A stretch of 64,000 bases of DNA from Sycobia sp. Sy_11 (GCA_018907035.1 JACCIC010000369.1:82501-146500), one strand, 5' to 3'. Shown: positions 1 through 13,055, counted from the first letter of the stretch. Made by a program: numbers and translations. The notes: generated from the sequence alone by a model not told the origin.

Positions 1-1116
1 TGCACAGCGTACCGGGAGATCCGGAATAGAGAGGCAGAAGGGGAGGGAGAGAGAGAGAGAGAGAGAGAGAGACCATTGCGTAGTCTCCATACACATTGTT
101 TAATCTTAAGCGTCTGGCGAGTTGGCATTCTTTCCTATGGTTAGTCCCTCTCTCAGTGGAGTATATCTCAATAGCACGACAGAGCGAGAAAGAGAGGGGG
201 GGGTGAGAGAGACGAAGTAGCTCCTTGATACAACTGTTTTTTCTTCTTAATTATTCTTTCGCTTTTAGGCCGTCGCCCAACCTCATTTTGCTCTTATCTG
301 CGATGCTGGCTCGCTTCCATTCTAATCTCGTTGAGTTCCGTTGGAAAAAAGAATGGATATAGCCTGCTCTCCCTCTCCCAGCCCCTCTCTTTCTCGTTCT
401 CTATCTCTCGACGGAGTGAATTTTCATCGATCTCTCGGCGTCTAATCATCTACGGAGCCGAACAGCCTGGGAGAATTTTCGACTCTTCGCTTCGATCGAC
501 TCGAGCCAGAGGCCATTCTGGAAGTTATTTCAGAAAGTTCGGCGCTGTCTGGTCCTTTACTCCTTCGTTGTGAATTTACCTGTAAATAAGGAATTTCAGA
601 ATTAATAAAATTTATCAAAGAGATTTTTTTGAGCTTACAATAAATACGTCTGTTAAATGTTGAAATCAATATTTTATTGCGTTTAGTACTTAAAAGTCAT
701 TCGTTGCACTACAAAAATTCTCACGGATTTTATCCCGAAGTCACAAATATCCGTTCCGATAAGAAATTGCGAAGCGTTAATACAAATCTACAGATCAAAC
801 AGTGTTCTGCAAGATTGTCAATCAAAATCAAAAAAAAAAAAAAAACTCAAAATAGCCTTTTACATACAGCAATCGGAATGTAACCCCCTACGTTAAAATT
901 CACCAATATATACGAAAATTGAAAATTACCCGTATAAATACGCTCTGCGCTGCAATAATAAGAGTGAAGGACTCTAATACAAGCCGGATTAAATTTTGAT
1001 CTCTCCACCCGCTCTCTTGCTCTTCCAAGCTTTATATATAGATATATATATATATATACGGTAGGTATATGAAAATGGCAAAAATCCCGCGCGGAGGGCA
1101 GGGGCCGGGGGAAGGG

Positions 1117-1124
1117 TATATAAG
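1117..1124 (+). promoter_or_regulatory. TATA-like motif in a GC-rich block
   Basis: TATATAAG is flanked by GGGG-rich sequence (GAAGGG before, CTCGG after), a textbook TATA context followed by a GA tract at 1169-1197. It could serve an intergenic transcript, but TA repeats are everywhere here. Confidence 0.15.
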
Positions 1125-1166
1125 CTCGGAGAGGCTGCGGAGTACGAGAGTACGGAACGAGGGAGA

Positions 1167-1200
<34 letters not shown>

Positions 1201-1492
1201 TAGAAACACTTTGCAGAGCCCTCCCTATCTTTATTCAGGCGGGCGCGAGAGAGAGCTCGTTGCCCACCCCATCATCTCGGCTCGCTCGCGCGCTCTCGAG
1301 ACTTGGTTCCTTTGTTTAATCTCGCGAGCGAGCGAGCGAGCGCTCGCGCCTGCGTCTGCCCTCGGCTCCGGAAGGAGGAGGTGCCATGCTCCCCGTCCCC
1401 ACCTACCAACCTCTCTCGTTCGCTCCTCTGCCAAGCTCGCTACCCCCCCACCCCGCCGCCCTCTCGCCCTCTCTCGTCTATACCTATATATA

Positions 1493-1545
<53 letters not shown>

Positions 1546-1757
1546 TAGATATACAGCATCTCACGCAAGACGACGAGGACGACCTGTATATATCCCGATA
1601 TTAGCGCGCCGTGCGCATCGGCATCTTCCCTCCCCCTCACCCTCGCCTCTATAGTGCGTCTCCCTTGTATTATATGCATTCGGAACTTTCGTCGGAGAGT
1701 GTAATATTCCGCCGGCTTCTTTCCATCTACCTTTTCTTACCGCCTCGCCCACGATAT

Positions 1758-1795
<38 letters not shown>

Positions 1796-2308
1796 GCCAT
1801 GCAGAGACACGTGTATATATCTATAGCACACGTCCCAAATGTTGGAAAGTTGCTTATTTCAATTTTCGCCCCGGCCGAATTATTCGCTCCTTCGTTTTAG
1901 CCCGCGGTGGACCCCTCCCCCCTCGCGCCCGCGACCAATCGCGAATGTTTGATATATACACACACACACGCGCGCGCGCGCGCGCACGAACACACAAATA
2001 CATATATAACTGATCGGGATAGATGTGCGCAGGCCGTAAAAGAAAACGTATTTTTCAATTTGTTCGCTGTTTGTTAAAACGCCCCGGTTATGCGATCGTT
2101 AAAAGCCTTTCTATTCTCCGTTACCCTCCTTTTTTTTTTCTTCGCCCCTCCACACTCAACCCCCCCCGCCCGCCCGCCCGCCCCCTCGCGCGCGCTCTAT
2201 TGCGCCCAAACGACCCGCGGCAAAAGCGAACGCGCGATACATTTTAAAAACAATGAGCGCGCGCGCTCGCGTTCGCCGGCTGGCCCGCTCCGGACCGACG
2301 TACAACGG

Positions 2309-2379
2309 TAGCAGTCGCAGCAGCGGCAGCAGCAGTAGTAGTAGTAGTAGTAGCAGTAGTAGTAGCAGTAGTAGTAGTA
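2309..2379 (+). repeat. (AGT/AGC)n trinucleotide repeat
   Basis: About 24 units alternate AGC and AGT, grading from AGC-rich to AGT-rich. This is the longest trinucleotide array in the left third and is not within a supported coding frame. Confidence 0.9.
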
Positions 2380-3112
2380 TTAGTGGCGCATGAATAATGC
2401 ACCAGAAGAAATCTCAAAGCGGCTCTCGATAAAAATTCGAACGAGCCCCCCTCCCCTCCCTGCCCCTTACATAAATATTTTAATAGAGCTTTACAGGTTA
2501 ATAATTATATATGATTTTTGTGTGCACGAGCGCGAGCCCCGCGGTCGCGCTCCATTCTTTTTCTATCACATAATTCGAACGCCATACGTGCGCGCGCGGG
2601 TTACGGGCGTATTCTCTTGGTTTTCGTTTAAGACGTTTGGAATAATTATCATGCAGCGCCGTTGCGGACGGCGAAACGCGAAACTCTTTCGCCCGCTGCG
2701 CGTACTGCCCCTTCCCCCCCGCCTTCTTTTCCTTTTTTGTCTCTCTCGCGCTCTCTCCGTCTCTCTCCAGCACTCGTGGGTCTGCCGTGCTCGCTTGCGT
2801 TCTGTTTTTGTTTTTTTTTTTTTTTTTTGCTCCCGCGGTATACTGCTCAGATTGCCGAGGGAACGAGAGGGAATGACTGAGCGAGAGATAAAGAGAGTCT
2901 GAGAGGGTGGGGGGGGAGGGTGCATTAGAAAACACGCCGGCGATTATCATAATTGTTATGTTCCTTGTTCTAGTAGAAGTAAAGGATAGCGCGTTATTGG
3001 CTGCGGCTTAGAGCAGCAGGTCTGGGCGTTTGCGCAAGCGTACCCCATTGTTACAACAGTTTAAAATTATGACAGCTTGTTAAAAACATTGTCGACTAAT
3101 CTAATAGAATGT

Positions 3113-3177
<65 letters not shown>

Positions 3178-3616
3178 CTGCGTGCTTATATTATCTTATA
3201 TAGATATCTACGTACGCTCGGCCGTTTGATAATAATAATAATCAGAATAATAATACTAATAAAAACCATAATAATAATAATAATAATAATGACAATAAAA
3301 ATAATCGGTCACGGTATGCGCCAAGCAGCGTTATAGCCGTGCGCATGGAATTCCAAAAAGTAACACACTGATTACATATTCGCGCTTTTTAAAATTAAGT
3401 TATAATCTCTTGCGCGTTTCCAAACGGTCGCACGCGCCTGTCGAGACAAAAAAAAAAAAGAGAAGGAAAGAGCGACGGTGGGGAACGGGGAGGGAAGAAA
3501 CGAATGCATAAGCCAGTTTAAAATACGGTCGGTATTATACGAGCTGAGACGATGGGGCTAAACGCCAAAGCCGCGTAAATTCAAAGATATCTGTAATCTA
3601 TACGTATATACACATG

Positions 3617-3663
<47 letters not shown>

Positions 3664-3966
3664 AAAATACGCGCCATTGTTCTTTTTTTTCTTCAGGCCA
3701 TCGTTCATTGCGCTGCGCAGCGGAGCTCATCCTCGATCGCTCTCTTTCTCTGTTTCTCTCTCTTTCTTCTACTCTCCGCGTGTCCTATGGGATATCAGCT
3801 GTTCTCTCTTTTTTTTTTTTATATTTGTACCTTCGCTCGGCTAAAGTAGTCCTGAGAGAAAAAGCTGTTCTATTCTTGAGAGCGTGCAAAAGTATATTAT
3901 ATCCTCCCGTAGCCTCATTTTATTATTAACATTTATATACGTGTACCTTTCCGCTTGCCTTTGGTG

Positions 3967-4015
<49 letters not shown>

Positions 4016-4624
4016 CACAGGCTGGCGGTCATTCGTCCGTTCGTTACTCAACAAAAAGCACCACTTAAAACATTCCTAATTCAATTAAAAACGTATTTTA
4101 TGAATTCCTTATAGGTGTATATCGATTTTCTGTATACAAACAAAAAGCGAGGTATACGACAAAAAAGAAGGTGGAGGAGGAAGACGTGGCGGCTGGGAGG
4201 GGGAGGAGAGTAAAAAAACCGAGAACCAGGGAGAGAGAGAGAGAGAGAGAGGGAGGGAGTGAGACAAGAGAGCGGAATATCCTCGAGACATCCCGAGAAC
4301 TGCAAATGTATATAGTTATCTGAAAGGTTTTCACCGAACATTATTACCCGGTCCGACTTCCTTATTTTATTTATTGTTATACTCCCCTCGGATGCCGGCG
4401 TACGCGCCTCCGCCGTATCTCTCGCCGTTCCTTTTGTTTCCCCCCTCCCCGTACCACCGCTCTTCGATCCTCCTCCTCTCCCTCTGCCCCCACCCTAGCT
4501 CCCTCCCTCCCTCCCTCCGACGCCGCGGCGGGCCGGTTCCTCTCCGCGCTCTCCCTCCCTCGACCCCTCCCATCTCGACCGTTCTTGCGCCGCGCCGGCT
4601 ACGAGCCGTGGCCTCGCCTGATCC

Positions 4625-4641
4625 GCCATTGAACCGTCTTC

Positions 4642-4684
<43 letters not shown>

Positions 4685-4706
4685 CTCTCTCGCTCGCTCG
4701 CTCGCT
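4625..4706. promoter_or_regulatory. Candidate Polycomb-type site: GCCAT next to a long (CT)n tract
   Basis: GCCATTG begins at 4625, followed 17 bases later by a (CT)n tract at 4646-4681 and CGCT repeats to 4706, in a CpG-rich block. Drosophila Polycomb response elements combine Pho sites (GCCAT) with GAGA-factor sites. Both motif types are visible; function is inferred. Confidence 0.3.
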
Positions 4707-4924
4707 GTCTTTCTAGTCCCCTTTTCAGCCTCCCTCCTCTCATCCCCCCCCCGCTCAACCACTCACTCTACCTCTCGCACACGATCCCGACGAGAGAGCA
4801 GCTCCGCTCGCCGGCTCGATTCCTCGGCGCGCGCTTCCCAGTTCGAAATTGTCGCTCTCTCTACCCCGACCATCGGGGTCGTTAGTTCCGTAATTTACGG
4901 GGTTTAAGGGAGCGTGAGTGAGCG

Positions 4925-4966
<42 letters not shown>

Positions 4967-5122
4967 ATCTCTCCCTAGCTCCTCCATGCTCTTTCGTATT
5001 ATGTATATATATATAGAGGTATAGGATGAAATCTCTTTTGCGCGATGCGCGGCGCGGTATCGGGCGTCTCTCTTTCCCGAAGACCTTCGCCGTTGCGCCG
5101 TGCGCCGCATCGACCGACGAAC

Positions 5123-5153
<31 letters not shown>

Positions 5154-5293
5154 TACTTTTATCTCGACTTTTTACTCCTGCTTTTTTCCCTACCCTGCCT
5201 CCCTACTACTCCCCGCGCCCTCTTAAACCTCCCTCACTTCTCTCCCTCTGTCTCTCCTCGCCGGCCTTTTACTCTCTTGTTCCTCGCTGTATA

Positions 5294-5322
5294 ATGTATA
5301 TATATATATATATATGTGTGTG

Positions 5323-5383
<61 letters not shown>

Positions 5384-5388
5384 TATAA
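5294..5388 (+). repeat. Compound (TA)n-(GT)n-(TA)n microsatellite
   Basis: About 95 bases of TA repeat are interrupted once by a short GT run. This is one of the longest compound arrays in the window. Confidence 0.9.
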
Positions 5389-5460
5389 CGAAGAACCCCT
5401 TTTCGCTTTAGCAACCTTATAATATTTCGATGTTGTTTAAGAGCCGCGCCGTATTACAAG

Positions 5461-6400
5461 TTATCTCTCCACAGCGAGGTCTGCTCTCTCGCGGATGAAA
5501 TTGAAATAACGTAATAGGAAACGCTCTGTCCCCCCCCATTTACGCCGTGTTGGCCGGCGTGCGTAGACGATGTAACGTCGAAGAATTTTCGGGTAGCCTC
5601 GGTAGCGAGCTTCTCCATTGCTAGTTCTTTTGTTCCTATCCTCGCAACGCGACGACCTCGCAGCGAACGTACAATGCGACTTGTTTTTTTTTGGTTGTTT
5701 TTTTTTTTGTCGTTCTGTCAAAGGAAATGCCCGTGACGCGGGAAATTATCTGTCTCATTCGGCGATAGCGACTGTGATGCGACACGTATAAAATACGCGA
5801 TATTAAGGATGGTTATAATAATAACACCAATAATAATCATCACAGTTGTGTCGTAAATTTTGATTTTACGCATAGATGTTCGAATCGCGTTTGCATTGCC
5901 TTCGAAGATCGTCGAATATTATAATGTGTGTGTATACATAAAAGCGAATAAAAGTGACGAGGTCAGTTTTAACTTTATCACCCAATACGTCTTGTCATCT
6001 ACGTGACAAGTAATTTTTTTTTTTATTATAATAATAGAAATTTCGAAAATTCGTGAAAATTTATTTTTACCTACTGGTCAATAAATTTATACAGTAGCAC
6101 CAAATTCTAAACAAACCTTATTGTGAAAATACGCGGATTCAAATACATAAATGTCGTTTGCACGTAAATATACATGTAAATATATATAGATCCACGTACA
6201 CATTGTCAGCGCCGAAACGGGCGCACACTTTGATTTATTTCGGAATTACAGGAAAATTGATCGTCTTTGGCGCCGGTATAACATTAATTGTTATATCGGG
6301 CGGAGGATTCATAAATCTCGATAAATATAATTTTCCATAACACTAGCGAATCTCGTTCGTCTTGCGTGTCTGCCTTAGGTAAAACGCAAACAGGCATAAA
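5461..6400. other. Gene-free segment with little repeat
   Basis: The left part is mixed composition with short T-runs; from about 5800 it becomes AT-rich and largely free of microsatellites. No exon, hairpin or motif cluster stands out. It may hold unique regulatory DNA. Confidence 0.5.
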
Positions 6401-6414
6401 CAATAGCTATTTAT

Positions 6415-6452
<38 letters not shown>

Positions 6453-6896
6453 ATATGTATAGTTCTTGCATAAAGCAGAAGTACATTGCAAATAATGCTC
6501 CGACAGCCGGACGGGAATGTCATTTACCCGTCGGGACACTTTGCACGTGGTCGACGCTCGAGACCATATAGCTGCCCCCTTCCGCGCTCCTCCCACGAAG
6601 AATGCGACAATTGGCAAATGCGTCCCGTTGGAATTCGGCCCGATGAAGAAGCGTCGGATCAGTACATGATCCGTCGTCTTCCCAATTATTCTGTCTCTCT
6701 CTCTGTTGCAATTCTAAGTGTTCCTTTCTTTCTCTGAACAATAGACACAAATAATAACCGCTCGCTCAAAATTTGTTACAGACGGAGAGAGAGAGAAAGA
6801 GAACGGAATTATAAAAAAATACATGGGAGTCGCGCCCATTTCACACGTGAAAAAGGCAAAAGCAGATAGAGAGAAAATTATTTTATAAGTGTATGT

Positions 6897-6934
<38 letters not shown>

Positions 6935-7124
6935 CAGAAATACACACGCATACACACACACACAGCACACACACACACACACACAGCTATGAATAGCTCG
7001 AACTAATGCGGCTTTCATTAAATGACGTCAGTTAAGTGCGTGCTCAAAGTTATTCCAGGCAGTCGTAAAGTTACGCGGCTTCTGATAAATCCAGCCAGGC
7101 GGCTGCCACATATATATGTATATA

Positions 7125-7173
<49 letters not shown>

Positions 7174-7232
7174 GTATATAAAATACCATCCACGCGGTGT
7201 GGCTCTTCTTCCTCTCCCTCTTCCCTCTACTC

Positions 7233-7280
<48 letters not shown>

Positions 7281-7480
7281 CATATAGAGGGGACGATCGG
7301 TCTGCCGAGCGTGCATGGGGCATCGGAAACTACACACGCATATATATTATATACGCAAAAAGGGAGGAAAACGAGACAGAGAGTGCCAGAGTGAGAGAGA
7401 GAGAGAGAGAGAGATGTAGGGTTGGCGCGGTGGCGGCAGCGATGCATCGCTCGCGCCTGACATGTTTATCGCGCCTTGAT
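6401..7480. other. Gene-free segment: four TA arrays plus CA and GA tracts
   Basis: TA at 6417-6460, 6898-6932, 7109-7180 and 7234-7278; CA at 6951-6986; GA at 7392-7415. The GC-richer spacer at 6500-6690 shows no supported gene. Confidence 0.7.
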
Positions 7481-7574
7481 ATTTGCTCGTAACCCTCCGC
7501 TCCCTCGCCCCCCCAACAACCATCCACGACCCTCCTTCCCCACCAGCGCGGCTCGCGCCGTACCGTATCGGCAG

Positions 7575-7606
<32 letters not shown>

Positions 7607-8300
7607 TCGACTGCAGGGAGAGCGAACGCGGCGTCGGAGTGGCAGGGGGAACGGCAGGGGGGTTGTGGGTGCGAAACGCGTGCGCGTGACGTGATTGCCC
7701 CATGAACTCGCGCTCGCGCTCTCTCGCTAATTGCGGCCGCGGATTATTTACGACGCGCGTCGCGCTCGGAGCCGCGCGACACCTATACGCGCGCACGCGG
7801 CGTGGAGCCCGGTATGGTTGGCGGGATGGGGGTAACGGACGATGGGGGAGGGGGTGGGGGTAGGGGTTCGATGGATGTCCGGTTCGATGCGCGGCGGGCA
7901 GCGCGATTGCGACGCGACGCTCGGTGGCGTGCGAGAGAGCGCGGAAAAAAAAATTTTTTCCAGCGCCCCCCCCCGACCGCTGGTGCGCGAACCCCCGAAA
8001 ATTAGAGGAGAGCTGTATTGGGTGGAGTGGGTATGGGTGCGCGAGCGCGTTACGTGCGTAGAGTGTGCGCGCGCGTCTGTAGGGGCACACGAGCGCTCTT
8101 CTACAGTCACGGCCATATGGACGCCATTGCTGTTCCCACCCCCGCCCAGCTCCATTTTGGGGCGTTATGAACGGAGAGGGAGAGGAAGAGCGAGAACTGC
8201 CGCCGCGATCGATATGGTGGCTATTTTCTGGAGCCGAAACGCGCGCGTTATACGGGCGCAAAGCCCACGGCCTCGACGGGGAATTGATTATTAATTGGTT
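7481..8300. other. CpG-rich block with CAG repeat and two GCCAT motifs
   Basis: The segment is GC-rich with many CpGs, long G/C runs and a (CAG)n array at 7576-7606. GCCAT occurs at about 8113 and 8125, near GAGAG-rich sequence at 8170-8190. Long frames on both strands are expected from the composition and none has a recognisable domain. It could be a lncRNA promoter or a Polycomb-type element. Confidence 0.5.
7576..7606 (+). repeat. (CAG)n trinucleotide repeat
   Basis: About ten CAG units, encoding Gln or Ala runs in two frames. The frames lack any recognisable flanking domain, so I do not treat it as a coding poly-Q tract. Confidence 0.9.
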
Positions 8301-8977
8301 TTTTTTTGTGACGGGAATAACAAATATTGCCTCGATTCGATTGTTTCTTTTTTTTTTTAGTTTTTTTTTTTTTGGCGAATCAATGCACGTATAGGTATAG
8401 AAGGCTCGTATGGATTTATCTTTGATTTGTGGATCGACGAGCGAACTAATAAAAAGTTTTTATGAAAGAGGCATCGGATATTATTCGCTTTATCTTCAAG
8501 CGAACGAATATAAAACGAAAAACGTATTGCTCCTCAACAGCATGAGTGTAAAAGTAATACGGAGTGTGACAAAATCATTTGACTAATTCTCAAATCCTCG
8601 TATCAGACTGTAGTCGTATACAACTTTTCGTTGTGCTGCGATTACGAATAGGGCCTCCATTTTCGTGTATCATAGAAAATTTGTAAGATATTATAACCTA
8701 GAAATTTACAACAACGACTAAATAAAGAGATATAATTAATACGTTCGTTCGAAGATTCTTCGGTATTTTCTTCTTCCGCTGATACATCGAAGATTATCGT
8801 ATTCGTTAAATTACTTCCGAATTTGCTCACACTTTATAATATAAAATACACTTTAAAAAACATCAACGACACTTCAAAATGCACACAATTATTTTTAAGC
8901 ATGTGTTCACTTTCGATGTTACATATCTTCGAATGGAGGCAGGAAACGTATTTTTTTGCACTTTTGGATTAAAACGG

Positions 8978-9018
<41 letters not shown>

Positions 9019-9397
9019 CAATCTCGAAAACACGATGTGATAGACCAATTTTGAGGCAAAGTGTTGGTATTTATATGATCGCATCGAAAAAACTTCGAAA
9101 AAGTAATACACAGAGTCCGGTTTATGGGTGTAATATCCGTTGCCCCGCGATAATTAAAATTATATATTTATGTTAATTAAATAAACTATATATATATATA
9201 TAACTGGTAATAATAATATATAATTAATACTAATTTGCGTTCGGCCAAAAGTATAACATCTTTACCGATGCGCGCGACCCTCGATCGCTAATTTACAACT
9301 AATTAAAAAATAAAATCAGCCCGCGTATCGGCCGGGAATTTATTTAATGCACAATATTATCTAAGTTTATGGGCCGCGTATATATGCGGGACACCGA

Positions 9398-9454
<57 letters not shown>

Positions 9455-9900
9455 GAAAAGTTGTGTTCCGCGCACAATGGGAATATCTAAATTAAAGGCC
9501 CCATCTCGCCTCGATTAAAGCGCGAGCCCGCCGCCGCTCTCTCCTTGGGAGCCCCGGCGATGCCGACACGATCGTTTCTCCGTATCTTTCCCATCATTTA
9601 TATCGGGTCCACCATCATAAAAATACATGTAAACTGTTCTTTAATTAAAATACCCCGCGACCGGCGAGTCGCGCGGGCGTATTTTTTACAAAGGCAATCC
9701 TATATATTACACGCACGTACACTAACGTTCGCGAAACACCGATGGCGAACACTGGAATATATAAGAACGCATCGCCTACTATCAAATAATTAAGTTCTTT
9801 AAATAATGAAATACCAGGCGCTTTTCGCGCGTTCTTCAAGAGCTGAGAAAGAACGCCCCGCCGTTCGGCCATTGCCTCAATCTTCCACTGAATGAGAAAA
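8301..9900. other. Gene-free segment, AT-rich with three repeats
   Basis: Mostly unique AT-rich sequence, with T-runs at about 8345-8375, a GT/TA compound at 8978-9019, and TA at about 9187-9201 and 9402-9449. No exon is supported. Confidence 0.6.
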
Positions 9901-10994
9901 GAAATGCAATCAAAAAAAAAAAAAAAAATGAAAAAAAAAACAAAGAAGAAAAAAATACGAGCTGCCGAGAGCCGACGGTGGAACGAGCGACCGGCAGCGG
10001 TCTCTCGCCTGCTGCGGCGATGCTGTTCGGGTGAAAAAACGCGAGGAAGTTTCGCGCGCGCCGCGCGTTATCCACGCGAAGAATGGACAAGAAGTTCGAC
10101 CGAGAGAAAAAAAAATGAAGAAACCGAGGGTAAAAAATCACGAAGAACAAAGAGATCTGAGGAGGCGAGAGAAAGGATTGAGAGGGGAAGGCTGAGAGTG
10201 AAAAAAAGAATCGGGCTGGAGGAGGAACCTCGCGAGGAGGCTCACGATGACTCGAATCTGGAAACGACGTCGGAGGAGCCTTTACCAGAGTATGTACATT
10301 GCACGCGATATATATATATATACACACATATAGACACACACACACACATATTTGAAAGTCGAAAAGGACGCGGCCACCTCTCTACTTGCTCATCGCATAA
10401 TGCGGGTATATTTAATGTATATATAGATACGCATGTATATTACGTGTATGTATACATAGAATACGTATAAAGTCACGCTCCAGCGAGAAGGAAGCCGCGG
10501 TAATGGTGCGTGGTAAATGATAATAACTACTAATAACGGATAAGTGTTTGCACAATATCCTTCTGCTGTCCAAGAGTAAGAGCGAGAGAGAGAGAGAGAG
10601 AGAGGAGACGAGCATCGGCACCATACGCGATGGGTACGGTCGGGGTGAAGCCCGCGAGAGGAGGGCCCGGTGCAAAGTCGTTTCACAACGCGCATTAAAA
10701 GACCGTGGGGCTCGCCGAGCTTAATTACAGTAATCCACGCCTATATATATATATATACATGTATATATATATATATATATGCACATGCACATCACCACAC
10801 ACCCTCCTCCTCGCCCATTTCCCGGGGCTGTGGTCCGCCGTGGAAAAGTCCTACCGCGGATCATCCCGCCGACGGACGAGGCGCCGCGGTGGCCGCCGCC
10901 GCGTGGAAAAGAGAACGCGCGCGAAATTTTTCCCGGCGGCTCCCTCGTCCACAGCTATATATAAGCAGCGGATATAATGCCCGGGAGCTCGTGC

Positions 10995-11042
<48 letters not shown>

Positions 11043-11800
11043 GTATGTGTGTGTGTGTGTGGACATACTGCAGACGTCCGTTGCGAGAAGGTAGAGGGAA
11101 AAAGAAAGAATGAAGTTCCGGGAACATTAATGCGGGAGAGTCGTGGCGCTCGCCGGGCGCTTATAAATTCATGAAAGTTTCCCCCGGCAAGAAAAAGAGT
11201 AAAGAGTTTCGCGGAGCCGCTAGCAAGAGAAGGAGAAAGAGAGAGAAAGAGAGAGAGAAATAGTGTTAAGATGGTATATGTACGTATATAAAAGGAGGAA
11301 GCGCGGCTTGCGAGCTCGCTACGGCGTCCGTCTACATATCTCTCTCTCTCTCTCTCTCTCTCTCTTATATTTGTATATTTTCCGCGGGATAATTATCGTA
11401 ACGGCAACGAAATTTGCAGGGGCTAGGTGGGAAAGTATGCTCGCGAGTTGTCCCTCGGGCGAGGCGCGGGACGAGAGCGCGGAGAGCGAGAGAGAGAGAG
11501 AGAGAGAGAGAGAGTAATGAGTAAAGACGCGATATAAATGCGAACGTTAAAGGAATATGAATACACGCGTACGCAAAACTTCAGAACGAAGTTTAGCTTT
11601 TATATCTGCACGATGATAATTCCGAGGAAAGGAATTTCTTTGCTTATTCTTTCTCTTCTTCCTCTTTCTTTCGAGCGAAACGCGTAAAGTAATTGTCTAT
11701 TACTCAATTAACTGTAAAAACGTTGTCATCGTTACTAATAGCCCGTCCGTCCTGCGCATTTTTTCTCTCTCTTCTCTTTCAATTATTTACGACAGTAAAC
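9901..11800. other. Gene-free segment: A-rich/GA-rich purine stretch and microsatellites
   Basis: A strongly purine-biased + strand runs from about 9890 to 10265, with an A-run at 9912-9928. Then come TA/CA at 10309-10352, GA at 10583-10604, TA at 10742-10780, TA then GT at 10998-11060, CT at 11340-11367 and GA at 11488-11514. The long Lys/Glu/Arg frame across 9892-10470 follows from the purine bias. Confidence 0.6.
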
Positions 11801-12880
11801 TATATACGCCAAGGTCGTTCTGTTGCACAGGCTTAAATAATTTCTAAAATTGTCATTGAATTGCGATACAGGGATAGAAGCTCGCGCTTCCGTACGGCTA
11901 CGACCGTTCCCTGTAATATTATGGAAATTCCGATCGTCGGGGCTTTATCGAGGAATTTTTCGGTATATCGCGAACGAAACATCGTGTACGAACGACGAAC
12001 GACGAAAATAATATTACAGCCAAAAAAAAAGGAAGAAAAAAATGATAAGATAATTCATCGTTGCCGATAGAATCGATCCCTGCCTCGTGGTACGAATCGA
12101 CGAATCTTAAACGGAGTCTCAAACCGACCTGCCTGATCCATTTGATGTTCGTAGAGCCACGACAATGGGAGCGCGAGCATCGCCGTACGTTGGGCCGTGC
12201 GGATCGAAATAAAGAGCCGAACGACACGGCCGAATCGAGGGCTTGCCTCATTCGCAAGCCCTCCCAGCGGCCGAGATTCTCCAAATCGCAGGAGGCTCGG
12301 ATTAGCCAGCGTACGCCTACAAACGTACGTATATGCGTGATAAATTGCTTGAGCAAGGGCAACGACAAAAAATGACGCTGGCAACGTTAATGACGACGCG
12401 ATGACGTAGGTCGCGTGAGCGTGACTTGAGCTTCGAACGATCGAGGGTGTTGTGGAAGAGCCCACCCCCCCCCCCCCCGATGCACACGGGGCGACGCGTC
12501 GAGACGGCGCGGCTGCCGAGGACCGCGACAATTCCGCGACTCCGCGCGCGAATGTACTAATTCGTTCGGCGAACCGACGCCGCCAGCCCCGGCCCCCGGG
12601 ACTTCCCCCCCCCCGCCCCCTTTCTCGCGCGCGCGCGCGCGTACGCGTTTTTAAATACGCGCTCGTACCCGCGCGTGCTCGAATTGGACGTGTGCGCGCG
12701 GTGGGCGGACGAGGTAACGGAGGCCGCGGTTCGCCGCGTCGCGGGCTCGAGCTCGATCGGGGGCGCGAGAAGCGAAGGCTCGAGGGAGCCGCTTCATTGC
12801 AACGGTCGTCCGGCGTGTACTGGGAGAGCGATGCTTAGAATCTCCTCGAGTGAACGTTCGAAGCTCCCTCCGCTCTCCCC
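11801..12880. other. Gene-free segment of mixed composition, CpG-rich from 12.4 kb
   Basis: Frames on both strands are open over 12061-12370 without recognisable domains. A 10-bp hairpin is at 12237-12263. From 12450 the DNA is CpG-rich, with long C-runs and a CG run at about 12628-12642. Confidence 0.5.
12237..12263. repeat. 10-bp perfect hairpin in a repeat-free block
   Basis: GAGGGCTTGC (12237-12246) and GCAAGCCCTC (12254-12263) are perfect inverse repeats around a seven-base loop. The stem does not extend outward, so it is too short for a miRNA precursor. No T-run follows and no function is apparent. Confidence 0.5.
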
Positions 12881-13013
12881 TGCCACCTACCACTGGGCAA
12901 TCGTCATATATATATATATTTCGATTGTGCGCGACATTAACATTCCATTTCTCTTTCCTCGAAGAACCAGACTAGAATGGGAAGCCTCGAAGGAGGGATA
13001 TAAAGAGAGACAA

Positions 13014-13055
<42 letters not shown>

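Larger units (their letters stand above)
1..3060. other. Gene-free segment: CpG-rich blocks and mixed microsatellites
   Basis: No coding exon is supported. Tracts: GA at 47-72 and 1169-1197; TA at 1031-1059 and 1485-1541; CA at 1768-1795; a TA/CA/CG compound at 1955-1987; AGT/AGC triplets at 2309-2379; T-run at 2811-2828. CpG-rich blocks lie near 1080-1470 and 2030-2300. The longer frames here are microsatellite translations. Confidence 0.7.
3061..5460. other. Gene-free segment: dense TA and GA/CT arrays
   Basis: TA at 3120-3168 and 3618-3662; AAT-type triplets at 3227-3305; GA at 3966-4014, 4231-4252 and 5123-5149; CT at 4646-4681 and 4927-4973; a TA/GT/TA compound at 5294-5388. A CpG- and C-rich block lies at 4380-4900. 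Two GCCAT motifs occur at 3673 and 3697. No exon is supported. Confidence 0.7.

Noticed and set aside
7347..8261. 304-codon minus-strand frame with Ser/Cys runs
   Set aside because: The runs come from the CAG and GA repeats in a CpG-rich block; no domain is recognised.
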